This document shows, piece after piece, positions 1-11,100 of a DNA stretch of 64,000 nt (the first letter of the stretch is position 1; each line of letters begins with the position of its first letter). The stretch comes from UBA8752 sp002336475 (GTDB lineage: Bacteria; Bacteroidota; Bacteroidia; Flavobacteriales_D; Sanyastnellaceae). The notes under the pieces are model-generated. The model was not told the origin of the DNA. It did no database searches and was given only the letters and a program-made list of their open reading frames with translations. The position numbers and the translations under genes were made by a program. The stretch is taken from NCBI GenBank assembly GCA_943846755.1, contig OX044365.1, positions 2,418,001-2,482,000 of the forward strand. The letters run 5' to 3'.

Positions 1-3000
1 TCAAGGTGACCAAGACATCGCTGACTTCGATGATGCCGTTTCCGTTGAAGTCGCCCGTGCAGGCCACCGTGCAGCTGCCGTCGTCGGTCGTGGCGTCAGG
101 GTCGTAGTTGTCGGCGTCAGGATTGGTGCAGCCGGGAATGACCAGGGGGTTGGGATCCAAACAAAACGTTCCGGAGGTGGAGAAGGCAAACTCCCCGCCC
201 GAGAGGACGGTGTTTCCTCCTGTGGCCACCTCGAAGTTGCCGTTTCCAAACCCGCAGCAAATCCCATCTCCATAGCTGTCGTTGATGGTAAAAGTGTAGC
301 ATCCCGAGCAGAGGTTGGTCTGCTGGCTGTACCCCGTTCCAGCGTTGGGATAGGGTCCGCCGCTCATCATGAGCTGGCCATCGGCATCGGTGATCGTCCA
401 GGTGGTTTCTCCGGGATAGTTGTCGGTGTTGATGGTTACCACCACCGATTGGGGGTATTCTAACACGCACGTCCCATCGTCGATGGTGGCTTGGCTGTCG
501 TAGTTGCAGGCAGCGTCGTTGGTGCACCCACTGCAACTGCTGTCGTCACCCCCGCACACGCCGCACAAGTCCAACGTGGTGCAGCTGCCATTGTCGATGA
601 TGGCGGTGGGGTTGTAGTTGCACGCTTCGGCATCCGTGCAGCCTTCTTCGGGACCGATGTCGGCCTTCCACATCCCGCGCCCATAGGTGCCCGCGTACAG
701 CGTGTTTTGGGTCTCCTGAATTTCCAGGTCAAACACTTCCACGTTGGGCAGGCCGATGTTGAAGTCTTCCCATGCGATGCCGTTCCAGGCGAAGACCCCA
801 ATGTCGGTGCCGGCATAGATTTCGTCGGTGGTTCCGATGTTGTAGGCCAGGCAGTGCACCGGCACGTCGGGCAACCCCGTGCTCATGGCGTTCCAGCTCC
901 CGCCGGCGTCGGCAGACACAAAGACTTTGTCGCCCAAGTAGGACGACAGGGAAACGAAGACCCGGTTGGCGTTGGCAGGGTCGATTTGAATGTCGGTGAT
1001 GAAGGCGTTGGGAAGCCCACTCACGGCGTTCCAGTTGCTGCCGCCATCTCCTGTGGTCCACAAGCTTCCCTCTTTGGAAATGTACATGCGGTCGGTGTTG
1101 GTCCACGCCACTGCGATGTTGTTGAGGTTGCCCGCACCAGGGCCGCCCAGTGCACTCCAAGAGTTGCCGAAATCGGTGGATTTGAACACGCCGTCTTTGC
1201 CCAAATAAAGGACCGCGTCATTGCTGGGATCCTTGATGAACGGGGTTTCCCAGTTGCCTCCCGCGTCGGCTCCTGTGCCCCCGCCGCCCACAATGTCGGA
1301 GAAGTTGTTGTTGGAATCAATGCGGTAGAAAGACCCCAATTGATAGGAGCCATAGAAGAGCCGCCCGCCATCGTAGTCGGAGTTCTCGCTAACGTAAACT
1401 TCAAAGCCATCGGCACCGCGCATGTCCTCCCAGTTGCCTCCATCGAGCAGGATGGTGCCGTTGTCTTGCAGACCCGCTCCGACTTGACCTGCCTGGTCCT
1501 GTCCCACACCAATTTGATACATCTGGCTGATGCTCATTCCGTTGGTGATGTCGCTGTAGCTGACCCCTTGGTCTGTAGAGGAGTAGACGCCACCATCGCA
1601 GGCGACTATAAAGGTGTTGTCTTCGAAGGTGAGGCCGTGGATGTCGGCATGCACTTCTGCCAATCCCTCAGCACCGACCCAATGGGAGCTGCACACCCAG
1701 CTGTTTCCGCCATCGGTGGATTTCCAGATGTTGACGCCGGCGATCATCACGACATCGGGTTGGGTGGGATGGGCGGCGATGCACAGGTCGTACCAGCCTT
1801 GGCCAGAGTTGTCGCTGCCCGTGGGGGAATACCCCAGCATGTTCGAGGTGCTTTCGTCGGAAACGGTGGTCCAGGTGACCCCGGCATCTTGGCTCACATA
1901 GAAGTCCAAGAAGCTGCTGCCTTCGCTGGCGCTGGCCATCATGTAAATGCGGTCGGGGGCACCGGGCGTTACGGCGATGCAATTGCGGTTCATGTTGGCC
2001 GCGCTCGAAGGCAAGCTGACCTCCGTCCAAGACTGTCCGCCGTTGGTGGACCGGAAAAACCCGGTGTTGGAAGAACCGTAGACGATGTCAGGGTTGGTGG
2101 GGTGGAACTCGACGTCCCGAAAGCGGATGCCACTGGTGCCTGAACCGTAACTCCAGTTGGCTCCGGCGTCGGTCGTGACCAGCATGCCATAGCGGGCAGC
2201 GGCCACGATGAGGTTGCTGTTGTTGGGCGAGATCAACATCCGGCCGATGGTGAAGTTGCCCTCTCCCGCGGGGTCGTATGAAACGGACCAATTGTCGCCG
2301 CCGTCGGTGGTTTTAAGGACCCCCAAACCAAAAGTGTTTCCGCCGTCGTCGTCTCCTGCAGCAGCGTACATCACATTGGCATTGTTCGGGTCAATGGCGA
2401 TGTCGGTAAAGCCGATGATGGGCACCTCGTCGGTTTCGTCGGGAAACAAGAGGTCCCAGTTGCCGCCAGCATTGGTGGACTTCCAGATTCCGCCTCCGGG
2501 TGCGCAGGCGAAGTAGGTGTTGGAATTGGTGGGGTCGACGCGGACCTTGTTGATCCTGCCTACACCTCCTGCATAGGCATGCGGTCCGGCGGCAGGCCTG
2601 GACACTGGACCGAGGGATTCCCAGACGTCTTCCACTTGGTTGGCAGCAGGTGGCGTGTAGAGGCGGGGTACGTTCCACGGTTCGGTAGAAAGGGGCATTT
2701 TGCCCGAAGGGTAAACCCGCGGTTCCATCTGGTGCATCCAGCGGCGAAACGGCTTGTAGCCGGCACCTTTTTGGATTTCGCGCCCCTCCCAATAGGCCTC
2801 AAAGGCCGCTTTGATTTCATAGAAATTCCCGCCGTCTTCCTTCAATGTCAAGTACGATGCCTGGCTTACGGGTTCTTGGGCCTGCACTCCGGGTTGTAGG
2901 CTGAGCGCACAGATGAGGCTGCAGAGGACCGCCACCACAGCCGTAACGCCGCCATGGCTGTTGGGGTGCGCTGGTTTTCGGGAGCGGGTGAGTGGGGGAA

Positions 3001-3010
3001 ATACGGCCAT
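1..3010 (-). CDS. Secreted BNR/sortilin-like repeat protein, 3' end beyond window (partial)
   Basis: The frame is open from an ATG at 3010 to the left edge without a stop, about 1003 codons. The N-terminus has a long basic stretch, a hydrophobic core (VTAVVAVLCSLICALSL) and a likely cleavage after VQA, so the protein is probably exported. The body carries repeated BNR/sortilin-type motifs such as KSTNAGGNW and KTTDGGDNW, which form beta-propellers in that family. Near the visible end come a CYTFTINDSYGDGICC module, GCTNxxACNYD...DDGSC repeats (about 110-660) and a dockerin/EF-hand-like TGDFNGNGIIEVSD. Start and end frames agree, so there is no net frameshift. The C-terminal sorting signal would lie outside. 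Substrate or binding partner unknown; surface or secreted adhesion or degradation is inference. Confidence 0.85.
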   Translation of the reverse strand, partial: MAVFPPLTRSRKPAHPNSHGGVTAVVAVLCSLICALSLQPGVQAQEPVSQASYLTLKEDGGNFYEIKAAFEAYWEGREIQKGAGYKPFRRWMHQMEPRVYPSGKMPLSTEPWNVPRLYTPPAANQVEDVWESLGPVSRPAAGPHAYAGGVGRINKVRVDPTNSNTYFACAPGGGIWKSTNAGGNWDLLFPDETDEVPIIGFTDIAIDPNNANVMYAAAGDDDGGNTFGLGVLKTTDGGDNWSVSYDPAGEGNFTIGRMLISPNNSNLIVAAARYGMLVTTDAGANWSYGSGTSGIRFRDVEFHPTNPDIVYGSSNTGFFRSTNGGQSWTEVSLPSSAANMNRNCIAVTPGAPDRIYMMASASEGSSFLDFYVSQDAGVTWTTVSDESTSNMLGYSPTGSDNSGQGWYDLCIAAHPTQPDVVMIAGVNIWKSTDGGNSWVCSSHWVGAEGLAEVHADIHGLTFEDNTFIVACDGGVYSSTDQGVSYSDITNGMSISQMYQIGVGQDQAGQVGAGLQDNGTILLDGGNWEDMRGADGFEVYVSENSDYDGGRLFYGSYQLGSFYRIDSNNNFSDIVGGGGTGADAGGNWETPFIKDPSNDAVLYLGKDGVFKSTDFGNSWSALGGPGAGNLNNIAVAWTNTDRMYISKEGSLWTTGDGGSNWNAVSGLPNAFITDIQIDPANANRVFVSLSSYLGDKVFVSADAGGSWNAMSTGLPDVPVHCLAYNIGTTDEIYAGTDIGVFAWNGIAWEDFNIGLPNVEVFDLEIQETQNTLYAGTYGRGMWKADIGPEEGCTDAEACNYNPTAIIDNGSCTTLDLCGVCGGDDSSCSGCTNDAACNYDSQATIDDGTCVLEYPQSVVVTINTDNYPGETTWTITDADGQLMMSGGPYPNAGTGYSQQTNLCSGCYTFTINDSYGDGICCGFGNGNFEVATGGNTVLSGGEFAFSTSGTFCLDPNPLVIPGCTNPDADNYDPDATTDDGSCTVACTGDFNGNGIIEVSDVLVTL

Positions 3011-3082
3011 CTGAAGTTGAATTCGCTACTTGAAGTTAATGTGAATTTCCTCCGCAGCGCACTGATTGTTGGGATTATAGCG

Positions 3083-3115
3083 TTGGCTTTTTGTGTTCCA
3101 TGCACCCTAAGTTTG
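3083..3115 (+). promoter_or_regulatory. Possible Bacteroidota-type promoter abutting a start codon
   Basis: TAAGTTTG at 3108-3115 fits the TAnnTTTG -7 element exactly, and a TTG lies at 3083-3085, 22 bases upstream (a little longer than the usual 19). It ends directly before ATG codons at 3116 and 3122, which would give a nearly leaderless mRNA. It could be chance. Confidence 0.25.
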
Positions 3116-3121
3116 ATGGTC

Positions 3122-4315
3122 ATGTTCAAAGAGACAACGGTACTGGTTTTTGTGTGGCTCATGGGTTTTTCTGTCCCGTTTGTGGCCCAAGAGACTTTTT
3201 TAGAAAAGCACCTCTATTCCAAGTGGGTGAGTGGCCAAGAGGAGCTGAGTTTTTTGCAAGCCACGGCAAAAAACAGCAGATACGGAGGGGCAGAGGCTCC
3301 CACTTCTTTTCTATTTCAAGGCATCAACTATGCTCCACCTGCAGAAGGTGTGCAGTGGGAGGTGGAACGGAGCTTGGAATGTTGCATGTGCAGCTATGCC
3401 GCGTTGATCCAAAACACGTCGGATACCTTGCTTTTGGAGCGGGGTGCCCGCGGGGACTTTGGTCCAGTTGTTGTCACCCGCCATGCGTTTTTTTTGGAGG
3501 GTAGTGCATTGATTCAGACCGTTTCTGAATGTGAGGATGGTGAGCCCGTTCAAGAATTGCGCCGTGTTTGGAAGCGCAGTCAGACGCGGAGGAGTCCCCG
3601 GTCGGCGGCATCTGAGACGGCGCGCTACTCCAATTGTTGGGTTCCACTGAACGTTCGGTCGGAGCCGCGTCTAGGGAGTGAAGTCGTGGGGCAACTTCAG
3701 TGGGGCGAGGCGGTTGATTTGCTCAGCGCTGGGGATGAAGACCTGGATGTAGAATTAAATTTTGATCGGAGTTTTAGTGCCAAAAGCAAGCGTCTGGAGT
3801 TGCCGGCATACACGCTCTCTGCGCCTTTTGTCAAGGTGTCTTTTGAAGGGGGAGAAGGCTATGTGTTTCAAGGGCTGTTAAGCCCGGGTCCTCCTTTTGA
3901 TTTTGCAGCCTTTTATGTGGCTCCAGCTCCATCTACTGAACCTGCTCCAAAAGGCCGGTTTCAGAGAGCGGATGCCGCGCTTTTGTGGGAGGAAAAGGTC
4001 GAGGTCGAGCAGCGTGAGGAAGGCATGGCTGTGAAGACGTTCCGGGGCTATGACGACGGGGTCGTGGTCAAGCATTGGTACGATGGTAAATACCAATTTG
4101 GGGTCACCGTAGAAGTGCCCCTTGGGACCCCCGATGAGTTCTATGTGGTGTCCAACAACCTCTTGCGATTCTTAAGCGCCCTGAGCTTTGAAAGTTTGAG
4201 CATCGGGCCGTTGTCCTTCTATGTCAACTTCTCGGAGATGAGCGAGAGCTTCTTCACCGAGCGTTCTTCCGACGGGACCAAGATGTACATCCATTATGAG
4301 GGCGGTGGTTGCTGA
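3122..4315 (+). CDS. Secreted protein with bacterial SH3-like domain, function unknown
   Basis: About 397 residues. The chosen ATG gives a standard signal peptide (MFKETTVLVFVWLMGFS, cleavage near VAQ); an ATG six bases upstream is equally possible. The open frame extends further 5' to 2954, but that would place a second hydrophobic segment before the signal peptide and overlap the divergent gene. In the middle, NVRSEPRLGSEVVGQL is a typical start of a bacterial SH3 (SH3b) domain, often a peptide or cell-wall binding module. A CCMC cluster lies about 55 residues after the signal peptide. The C-terminal third is unrecognised. Divergent from the BNR protein and convergent with the next gene. 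Confidence 0.75.
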   Translation: MFKETTVLVFVWLMGFSVPFVAQETFLEKHLYSKWVSGQEELSFLQATAKNSRYGGAEAPTSFLFQGINYAPPAEGVQWEVERSLECCMCSYAALIQNTSDTLLLERGARGDFGPVVVTRHAFFLEGSALIQTVSECEDGEPVQELRRVWKRSQTRRSPRSAASETARYSNCWVPLNVRSEPRLGSEVVGQLQWGEAVDLLSAGDEDLDVELNFDRSFSAKSKRLELPAYTLSAPFVKVSFEGGEGYVFQGLLSPGPPFDFAAFYVAPAPSTEPAPKGRFQRADAALLWEEKVEVEQREEGMAVKTFRGYDDGVVVKHWYDGKYQFGVTVEVPLGTPDEFYVVSNNLLRFLSALSFESLSIGPLSFYVNFSEMSESFFTERSSDGTKMYIHYEGGGC

Positions 4316-4335
4316 CCTCCCACAGCGGCGCACCG

Positions 4336-5046
4336 CTACTCTATGTTGCCGATTTCGTCCCGGATCCACTGTGTGAGTCGCGCATCGTACCCCATGCGCC
4401 TGTCCATGCGGTCGGCATATGAACGGTGCCAAAAGCCAATGTCGCTGCAGCGCTCGAAAAAAGCATTGTCGGGTGCAGTTCCATTCCACGTTCGCAGTTT
4501 CACGTAGCCCATAAAGGGCTCCATTGAATCTGTGGAGGTCATGTTTTGGAAGTAAAATTCTTCTTGGCTCTTGGCCATCTCGGCGATGACGCTCTCGATT
4601 TTGCGCAAGAATTCATGCTGGACGTATTTGGATTGCAACGCCCGCGCCAGGGTGTCGTTTTCGATCAACTCCATGAGTCCAGAATTCTGAAGTGTCCGGT
4701 ATTCCTCTTGGTTGTCCACGAAGACGGTTTGTGCCATCAAGCACATGGAGCAGTGCTTGCCTATGGAGTCTGGATGCTGTTCTGCAAACGTGCTCCGCTG
4801 CTCTGTGATCCATGCACAAGAAGCCGAGGCGGGTGCGTGCACCGCGATGTTGAATTCAAAGTCGAGGCTGTCGGTTTGGATGTTGGTCAGGATGCGCGAC
4901 AGGCTTTGGTTCTTGACGCTCTCCTTGTACTGGTGCGCATTGTTCTTTTCGATGGTGACCGACACTGTGATGCCCAGTAGGATCACAGCAAACTCGACGA
5001 TGTAGTGGAACGCGCTGCGCATCCCGCCTTTTTCTTGCTTCGACAT
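4336..5046 (-). CDS. Small membrane-anchored protein resembling the DUF6090 family
   Basis: 236 residues. One N-terminal transmembrane segment (about residues 12-30, FAVILLGITVSVTI) preceded by lysines and followed by a helical, charged extracytoplasmic region. The arrangement of an EFxVILLGI helix followed by a long acidic/basic helical domain resembles the DUF6090 proteins common in Bacteroidota, whose role is unknown. It contains a CSMC pair near residue 96 and 'LQNSGLMELIENDTLA', the kind of sequence seen in that family. It lies downstream of the giant PKD gene on the same strand, separated by 117 bases, so cotranscription is possible but not shown. Confidence 0.75.
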   Translation of the reverse strand: MSKQEKGGMRSAFHYIVEFAVILLGITVSVTIEKNNAHQYKESVKNQSLSRILTNIQTDSLDFEFNIAVHAPASASCAWITEQRSTFAEQHPDSIGKHCSMCLMAQTVFVDNQEEYRTLQNSGLMELIENDTLARALQSKYVQHEFLRKIESVIAEMAKSQEEFYFQNMTSTDSMEPFMGYVKLRTWNGTAPDNAFFERCSDIGFWHRSYADRMDRRMGYDARLTQWIRDEIGNIE

Positions 5047-5163
5047 GACAGCAAAATAGGATGGTCATGTGGAACCATGTCCCCGCCCACCTTATTCGGT
5101 GAGGCTGCGCCTCCCAAGCCATGGAGTCCCTCAGTGCCAAGGTGGCATCAGATGGCGGGCCCA

Positions 5164-8100
5164 TTAACGCACCAATGTCACGTGGCCGCAGAATTGCCTC
5201 GGGCCAGTGCAGAATGGGTTTGTCGTTTCGACTTCGTCAGGCTCTTCGCCACTCAGCGTCAGAGTTACTTTCCAGTTGAACACCTCGTTTTGGGCGAAAT
5301 AGTCGAACTCATCGTATTGCCCACGGTCTACGTCACCCTTCCAGAATTCATCGTAGTCTTTGGTTTCAAACACGACAGAGCCCCACCGGTCGAAGACTTG
5401 GAATTTGTAGCGCTGGATGAGGTTAACTCCGCGAATGATGGGTTTGAACCCGTCATTGATGCCATCTCCATATCCATTGCTTGCAGGGGTGAAAGCATTG
5501 GGGACAAAAACTGAAATTTTGTCGTCAATCACGATCAGGTCGACCACAATGTCAGAGCATCCAAACTCATTCTGAACATTGAGCGCCACTTGGTATTCCC
5601 CTGGTTCATCATAGCGGTGGAGGGGGTCTGGAATGAAGCTGCCATTGCCATCGCCAAATGTCCAGTTTGTCGCAAAGGCTGTGTTGCTTTCGTTGGAGAA
5701 CTGGAAAGAGGTGTTTTCCGGCGAAGCGGCGAGCGGGAGATAGGAGAAGTCGGCCAAAGGGACGGGATGCACGGTAAAGTCCTCGGCGAGGGCAAGTGTA
5801 TCGGTACAGCCTTCAGGACTGGTGGCTACGATGTACGACTCGAAGGTTCCGACTTGGTCGATGATGAGTCCTTCTGTGGGGAGTGGTCCATCGTAGATGC
5901 CCTCAATGTAGAGGGAGGTGGACTGGCTGTACGAACTGAGGTTCTGAAAGTCGACGGAAAGGGGGTTGCAACCAATGCGGGGATTGGCGGAGAGGTTGGC
6001 GGTGGGGGCGAGGTGGACGGTGAATTCGTTTTCGGCCAAATCCGCACAGGCATAGCTATTGGTGGCTGTAAGCGAAACGGTGTAGGTGCCTACCGCATCG
6101 GCTGTGAAGGTGGGGGCCGGGTTCGTGATCTCGCCGCCGCCATTGATGGACCAGTTGTGGTTGATGGAACCGATGCTCAGATTCTCGGTAACGATGTCCA
6201 CCGGGAAGAAGCAGCTTTCGACATCTTCGAGGGCAAAGTCGGCCACCGGAGTGGGCAGCACTGTGATCTCCGCTTGCACTGTATCGGTGCACAATTGGTC
6301 GCTCTCTGAGATGAGGGTCACGGTATACTGCACCGGTTCAAGGCCGTTGTTGGCAAAGATGTGGGTGGGGGCGGTCTGGAACCCGGGCTCGCTGCCGTCA
6401 CCGAAGTCCCAGGTTTGGAAGAGGCTGCCAGAGGAGGTGTTGTTTAGTGTAACACTAAATGGAGCGCACCCAAGGCCGTCGTCCAGGTCTATGGTGGCGA
6501 CGGGGTTCGGGAAGACATCGACTTCGAGGCTGGACTCGGCGGTACAGCCTGTCAGCGGTGCTTCGGTCGAGAAGGTGACTGTATACGTGCCAGGCATTGC
6601 GTAAGTGTGGGCCGTTTCTAGGCCTGCACTGGTGGCGCCGTCGCCGAAAACCCAGTCGGCATTGCCAGGGTTGTCGCTCGTGGCCGAAAAGGCAAAAGGA
6701 GCTCCGACGCACGCTGACGGGTCTTCAACGGCGATGGTGGCCGACGGAATGGGGTGGACGGTTACGGGCAACTGCAGTGTATCGTAGCTGCAGCCGTTGG
6801 TCACGAATTGGGTGATGGTGTAAGTGCCAGGGTCGCTGAAGCTTGTGGTGGCGTCTGGGGTGGCCGCGAAATCACCATTGTCAAAGTCGTAGCTGATGGC
6901 GGTGGTGGCACTGCTGAAGTCTTCTACGGTTAGCGAGAGTGGAGCGCATCCGTCCGGGGTGCTCAACGTGAAGAAGGCCTCGACTTGGTTTGGCACGACA
7001 AGTACGTCGCCTGTGGCGGTATCCGCTCCGCATTGGTTGACCCCGATGAGCGTTACGGTAAACACCTGCTCAACGGTGTCGACGGCGTACCAGTGGTCTG
7101 GCGGATCGGTTCCCACGTAGCCGGTTCCGTCTCCGAAATCCCAAGTGACGTCGTCGGGAAGGCCCACAGAGGCGTTCATGATGTTCATCTCGAACGGCGA
7201 ACAAACGGTGTCCTCCTCAAAGGCGAAGACCATGACGGGGGTAGGGTAAACGACGATGGCGTCGTTCACGACATCGCTGCCGCACAGGTTCGTCGCGGTG
7301 AGGCTCACGGCGTAGTCCACGATGCTGTCGCCTTGCGTGAAATTCAGCGCGGGTGGTGCCTCTCCGATGAAGCCGTTCCCGTTGACATCCCAAGTGAAGG
7401 TGCCGTAGGGCGCGTCGCTCAGGTTGGCGAATTGCACGTCGAGGGGAGCACAACCGGAGTCGGGCGAGAGCAGGAGATCGGCTGTCGGCGGGTGGGTGAT
7501 GGTGACCTCCTGATTGGTGGTGTCCACGCACCCGAATTCGTTGTAGGCCTCCAGGATGATGGTGTACGTGCCGTCGCCGGGATAGGTGAAAGCCGGCGCA
7601 TATGCGCTAGAGGTGCCAACGCCGCCGAGGTCCCAATCTTGGCCGGTGCTTCCTGTACTCAGGTTCTCCAAGGGAAGGTCGAGGTTGGAGCAGCCCAGGG
7701 TGTCGGCCGCAAAGGCGGCTACCGGCACGGGGTGGATGGTAACGGCGTGGACGATGGTGTCGCGGCAACCCGTCGCCGGGTCTTCGAACCAGTAGGCCGG
7801 GTTGTAGGCGCCAGGGGCGATGCCGCTGGCAAACGTGCCGGTGGCGGGGTCCAGGACGCCGTTGCCGTACCACGTTCCGCCCAGAGGGGTGGCGGCGGTC
7901 AGGGTGACGGTGCCGAGGTTGTTGCAGAAGGCGTCGGGGGAAGCGAGGTCAAGCACGGGCAGAGGGTCGATGGTCAGTTCCATCTCGTCTTCCGTGTAGC
8001 AGGTACCGATGCCGTAGGAGAGCAGGTAGGTATAGGTGCCGGGGGGGAGGATGCCCGGGCTCAGGAGGCCCGTGGCGGGATCGAGGAGGCCCGCGGCGGC

Positions 8101-11100
8101 GCCGGGCGAGGTGCCGGCCCAATCGATGTCGGCCGTGGGGAAAAAGCCGCTGGGCTGCAGGGGGAAGGCGTTGTCGCAGGCGACGAGGTCGGGACCGGCA
8201 TCGGCGACAAGGGGCTCGGCGATGTCCACCGCGATGGAGGCGTTGTTCGTGCAGCCCGTGGCGCTGGACGTAAAGGTGTAGACGGCGGTGAAGCTGCCCG
8301 CTCCACTGCCGCTTGGGTCGATGATGCCGTCGGGCGAAACCGCAGGGGCAAAGGCGCCGAGGCCCGACCAGCTTCCCGTTCCTCCCTGCGTGAGGCCGGG
8401 CGAGAAATTGAGCAGGGTTCCGTCGATCGGCTGGTTGCAGAAGGTGGTGTCGGCACCGGCGTCGACAGTGGGGATTTCCTGAACGGTCACCACGTGGTCC
8501 GCGGTGTCGCGGCATCCTGTGGTGGGATCCTCGTACCAATAGATGAGGTTGTAGGTGCCGGGACCCGTAGCGGCGTCATCGGTCTGGAATCCCCCGGTTC
8601 CATCCGCTCCCGGGCCTTCCCACGTGCCCCCCAGCGGGTTTGGCGGCGACAGGGCGATGGCGCCATCGTTGCCGCAGAAGATGTCCGTTCCGGTGGTCGA
8701 GACGGCGGGAAGCGGGTCGACGTGGACCTCCATTTCGTCCTCGGTGTAGCAGGTGCCGTTTCCATAGGACAGGAGGTAGGTGTAGTCGCCCGGTGTGAGG
8801 AGGGCGGGATCTATGAGGCCTGTGCTGGCATCGAGGAGGGCGGCCGCTCCGGCTCCGCTTCCGCTCCACGTGACATTGCTGGTCGGGAAGAATCCGGCGA
8901 GTTGCAGGGGTCCGGCGTTGTCGCACACCACTTCGTCCGCACCGGCATCGGCGTCCACCGGATCGGTGATGTCCACCACAATGGTATCCGCATTGATGCA
9001 GCCCGTAGCGGCCTCAGTATAGGTGTACACCACATCAAAGCTGCCCACACCACTCACGTCGGGCGTGTAGACCCCGCTGGCGTCCACGGCTCCCGCCGCG
9101 CCCAGCAGCCGGTCCAGTATCCTGTGCCCGCTTCGTTGAGGCCGGGGCTGAAGCCCAGCAGTACCCCCGGAATGTCGGTATTGCAGAAGACGGTATCACC
9201 CCCCGCGTCCACGTTGGGCAGGGCGAGCACATCGACGTTGAGGCTTTCCGATGCCACACAACCGGTCGCGTCCGTGGCGGTCAGGGTCGCGGTGAACGTA
9301 TTGCCGGAGGTGAGTTCCATTTCTGCACTCGCGCTGGTGCTGCTTCCGGTTCCGATGGCTCCACCCACTTCTGAATTCCAACTCCATTCGTATGGGGCCG
9401 TGGCGCCCGACAGGTTGCCCGAGAACACCACCGTGCTGTCGTCGCACACGCTCACATCGTCGGCGGACAGTGCAATGGCCGGCAATGGCCGCACCTCCAA
9501 GTTGCGCGTGTCGACGCTTTCGCAGGTTCCCGTGCCGATGGTGTAGGTCAACGTGTAGTTTCCGGGTCCCAGCGGTCCGGCATCGACGGTTCCGGTGGGG
9601 TCCGTCATGCCCGATCCGGTCCACCCGCTCGAGGTCACCGGGCTGAACCCGTCGAGGACCAAAACGGTGTCGATGTCGCAGATGCTCAGATCGGGGCCGG
9701 CGTCGGCCACCTGCGGCACGATGACCTCCACCACAGCGGTGTCGGTGTTTTGGCAGCCGTTGCCATCGGTAAAGGCGTAGACCACTTCGTGGACGCCCGG
9801 CCCCACATCGGAAGGCAGGAAGGTGCCGGTGGCGGGGTTGGAGATGCCGTTTCCGCTCCATGTTCCGCCCGGCGGTGAGAACCCGCCGAGGTCCACCGGG
9901 ATGGGTTGATCGCAGAACTGCACGTCCGCTCCGGCGTCCACGGTGGGCAGGCTCCACACGGTGACGGTGACCGTGGCGGTTTCACTGCAGCCATTGGCGT
10001 CCGTCACCGTCAGGCTGGCCGAGAAGGTGGAGCCGGCGTCGGCTGCGACGGTGGTCGCCGCGGATGTGGTCGTGGCCGTTTCGGTGCCGACGGTGACCCC
10101 CGGGCCCCACGCAAAGCTGTACGGCGGTTGCCCATCGGTGACGGTGGCATTGAAGGTCAAGTCCTCTCCGTCGCACAATGCGGTGACCGAGGCGGTGAGG
10201 TTGATGGCGGGGCGGGGCAGCACGACCAGGGTACGGGTATCGATGCTCTCGCACGTGCCCGAACCGAAGGTGTAAGTCAAGGTGTAATCGCCCGGTGGGA
10301 GGGGACCGGCATCCACGACACCGGCCGGGTCGGTCACGCCATTGCCACTCCAGATGCCGCCAGAAGTCGGCGCAAAGGCGTCGAGGACGAGGGCGGTATC
10401 GATGTCGCAGATGCTGAAGTCCGGTCCGGCTTCGGCTTCCTGCGGCTGAACGACCTCCACGTCGACCGTCGCGGCATTGGTGCATCCGAACCCATCGGTG
10501 TAGGTGTAGGTTAATGTGGTGATGCCCGCGCCCGCCAGCGAGGGAACAAAAGTGCCGTCGGGATCGGTGACGCCGGGCCCGCTCCAATCCCCGTCCATGG
10601 GTGTGGCCCCGGTGAGGGAAGTGGGAATCGCCTGGTCGCACAGCACGTCTTGGGCAGGAGCATCGACCACCGGGAGGGGATGCACGGTGATGTTGGCTGA
10701 GGCGGCACCCTCACACCCCTCCGCAGAGATGGCCATACCGCTCAATGCGATGTCGATGGCGCCGGCTGTAGAGTCAATGGTGGCGGGTGCGGTCGCATCG
10801 AAGTCCCAGGTCACACTGGCTCCGCTCGGCTCGGATAAGGTCGCCTGGAAGGCTTCTCCTTCGCAGAGTTCCACCGGTGCAGCGATGGCAGGACTCGGCA
10901 AGGGGTTTACCGTGAAGGTGTTGTCGTCCGTGGAGTAGCAACTGCCCGTGCCGTTTTCCAAGGTCAGTACATAGGTGCCCGGCGCCACGCTCGGGTCCAG
11001 CGTACCGTCGGCTGCGATGCCCGTTCCGGACCAGGCGCCGGTACTCGGGCTCCAGTCGGTAACCGTGAGGGGCGCATTGCCAAAGCAGGCTTCGACTGGG

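Noticed and set aside
491..2143. A 550-residue open frame on the plus strand
   Set aside because: Antisense to the BNR-repeat gene, whose reading frame is open throughout and contains the TDGGxNW motifs.
9095..9120. Programmed ribosomal frameshift in the giant adhesin
   Set aside because: No slippery heptamer or downstream stem is visible, and the break lies in the middle of a repeated domain.
6985..9546. An 853-residue open frame on the plus strand
   Set aside because: Antisense shadow of the giant PKD gene: low-complexity Val/Gly/Arg sequence without domains, produced by the strong codon bias of the real gene.
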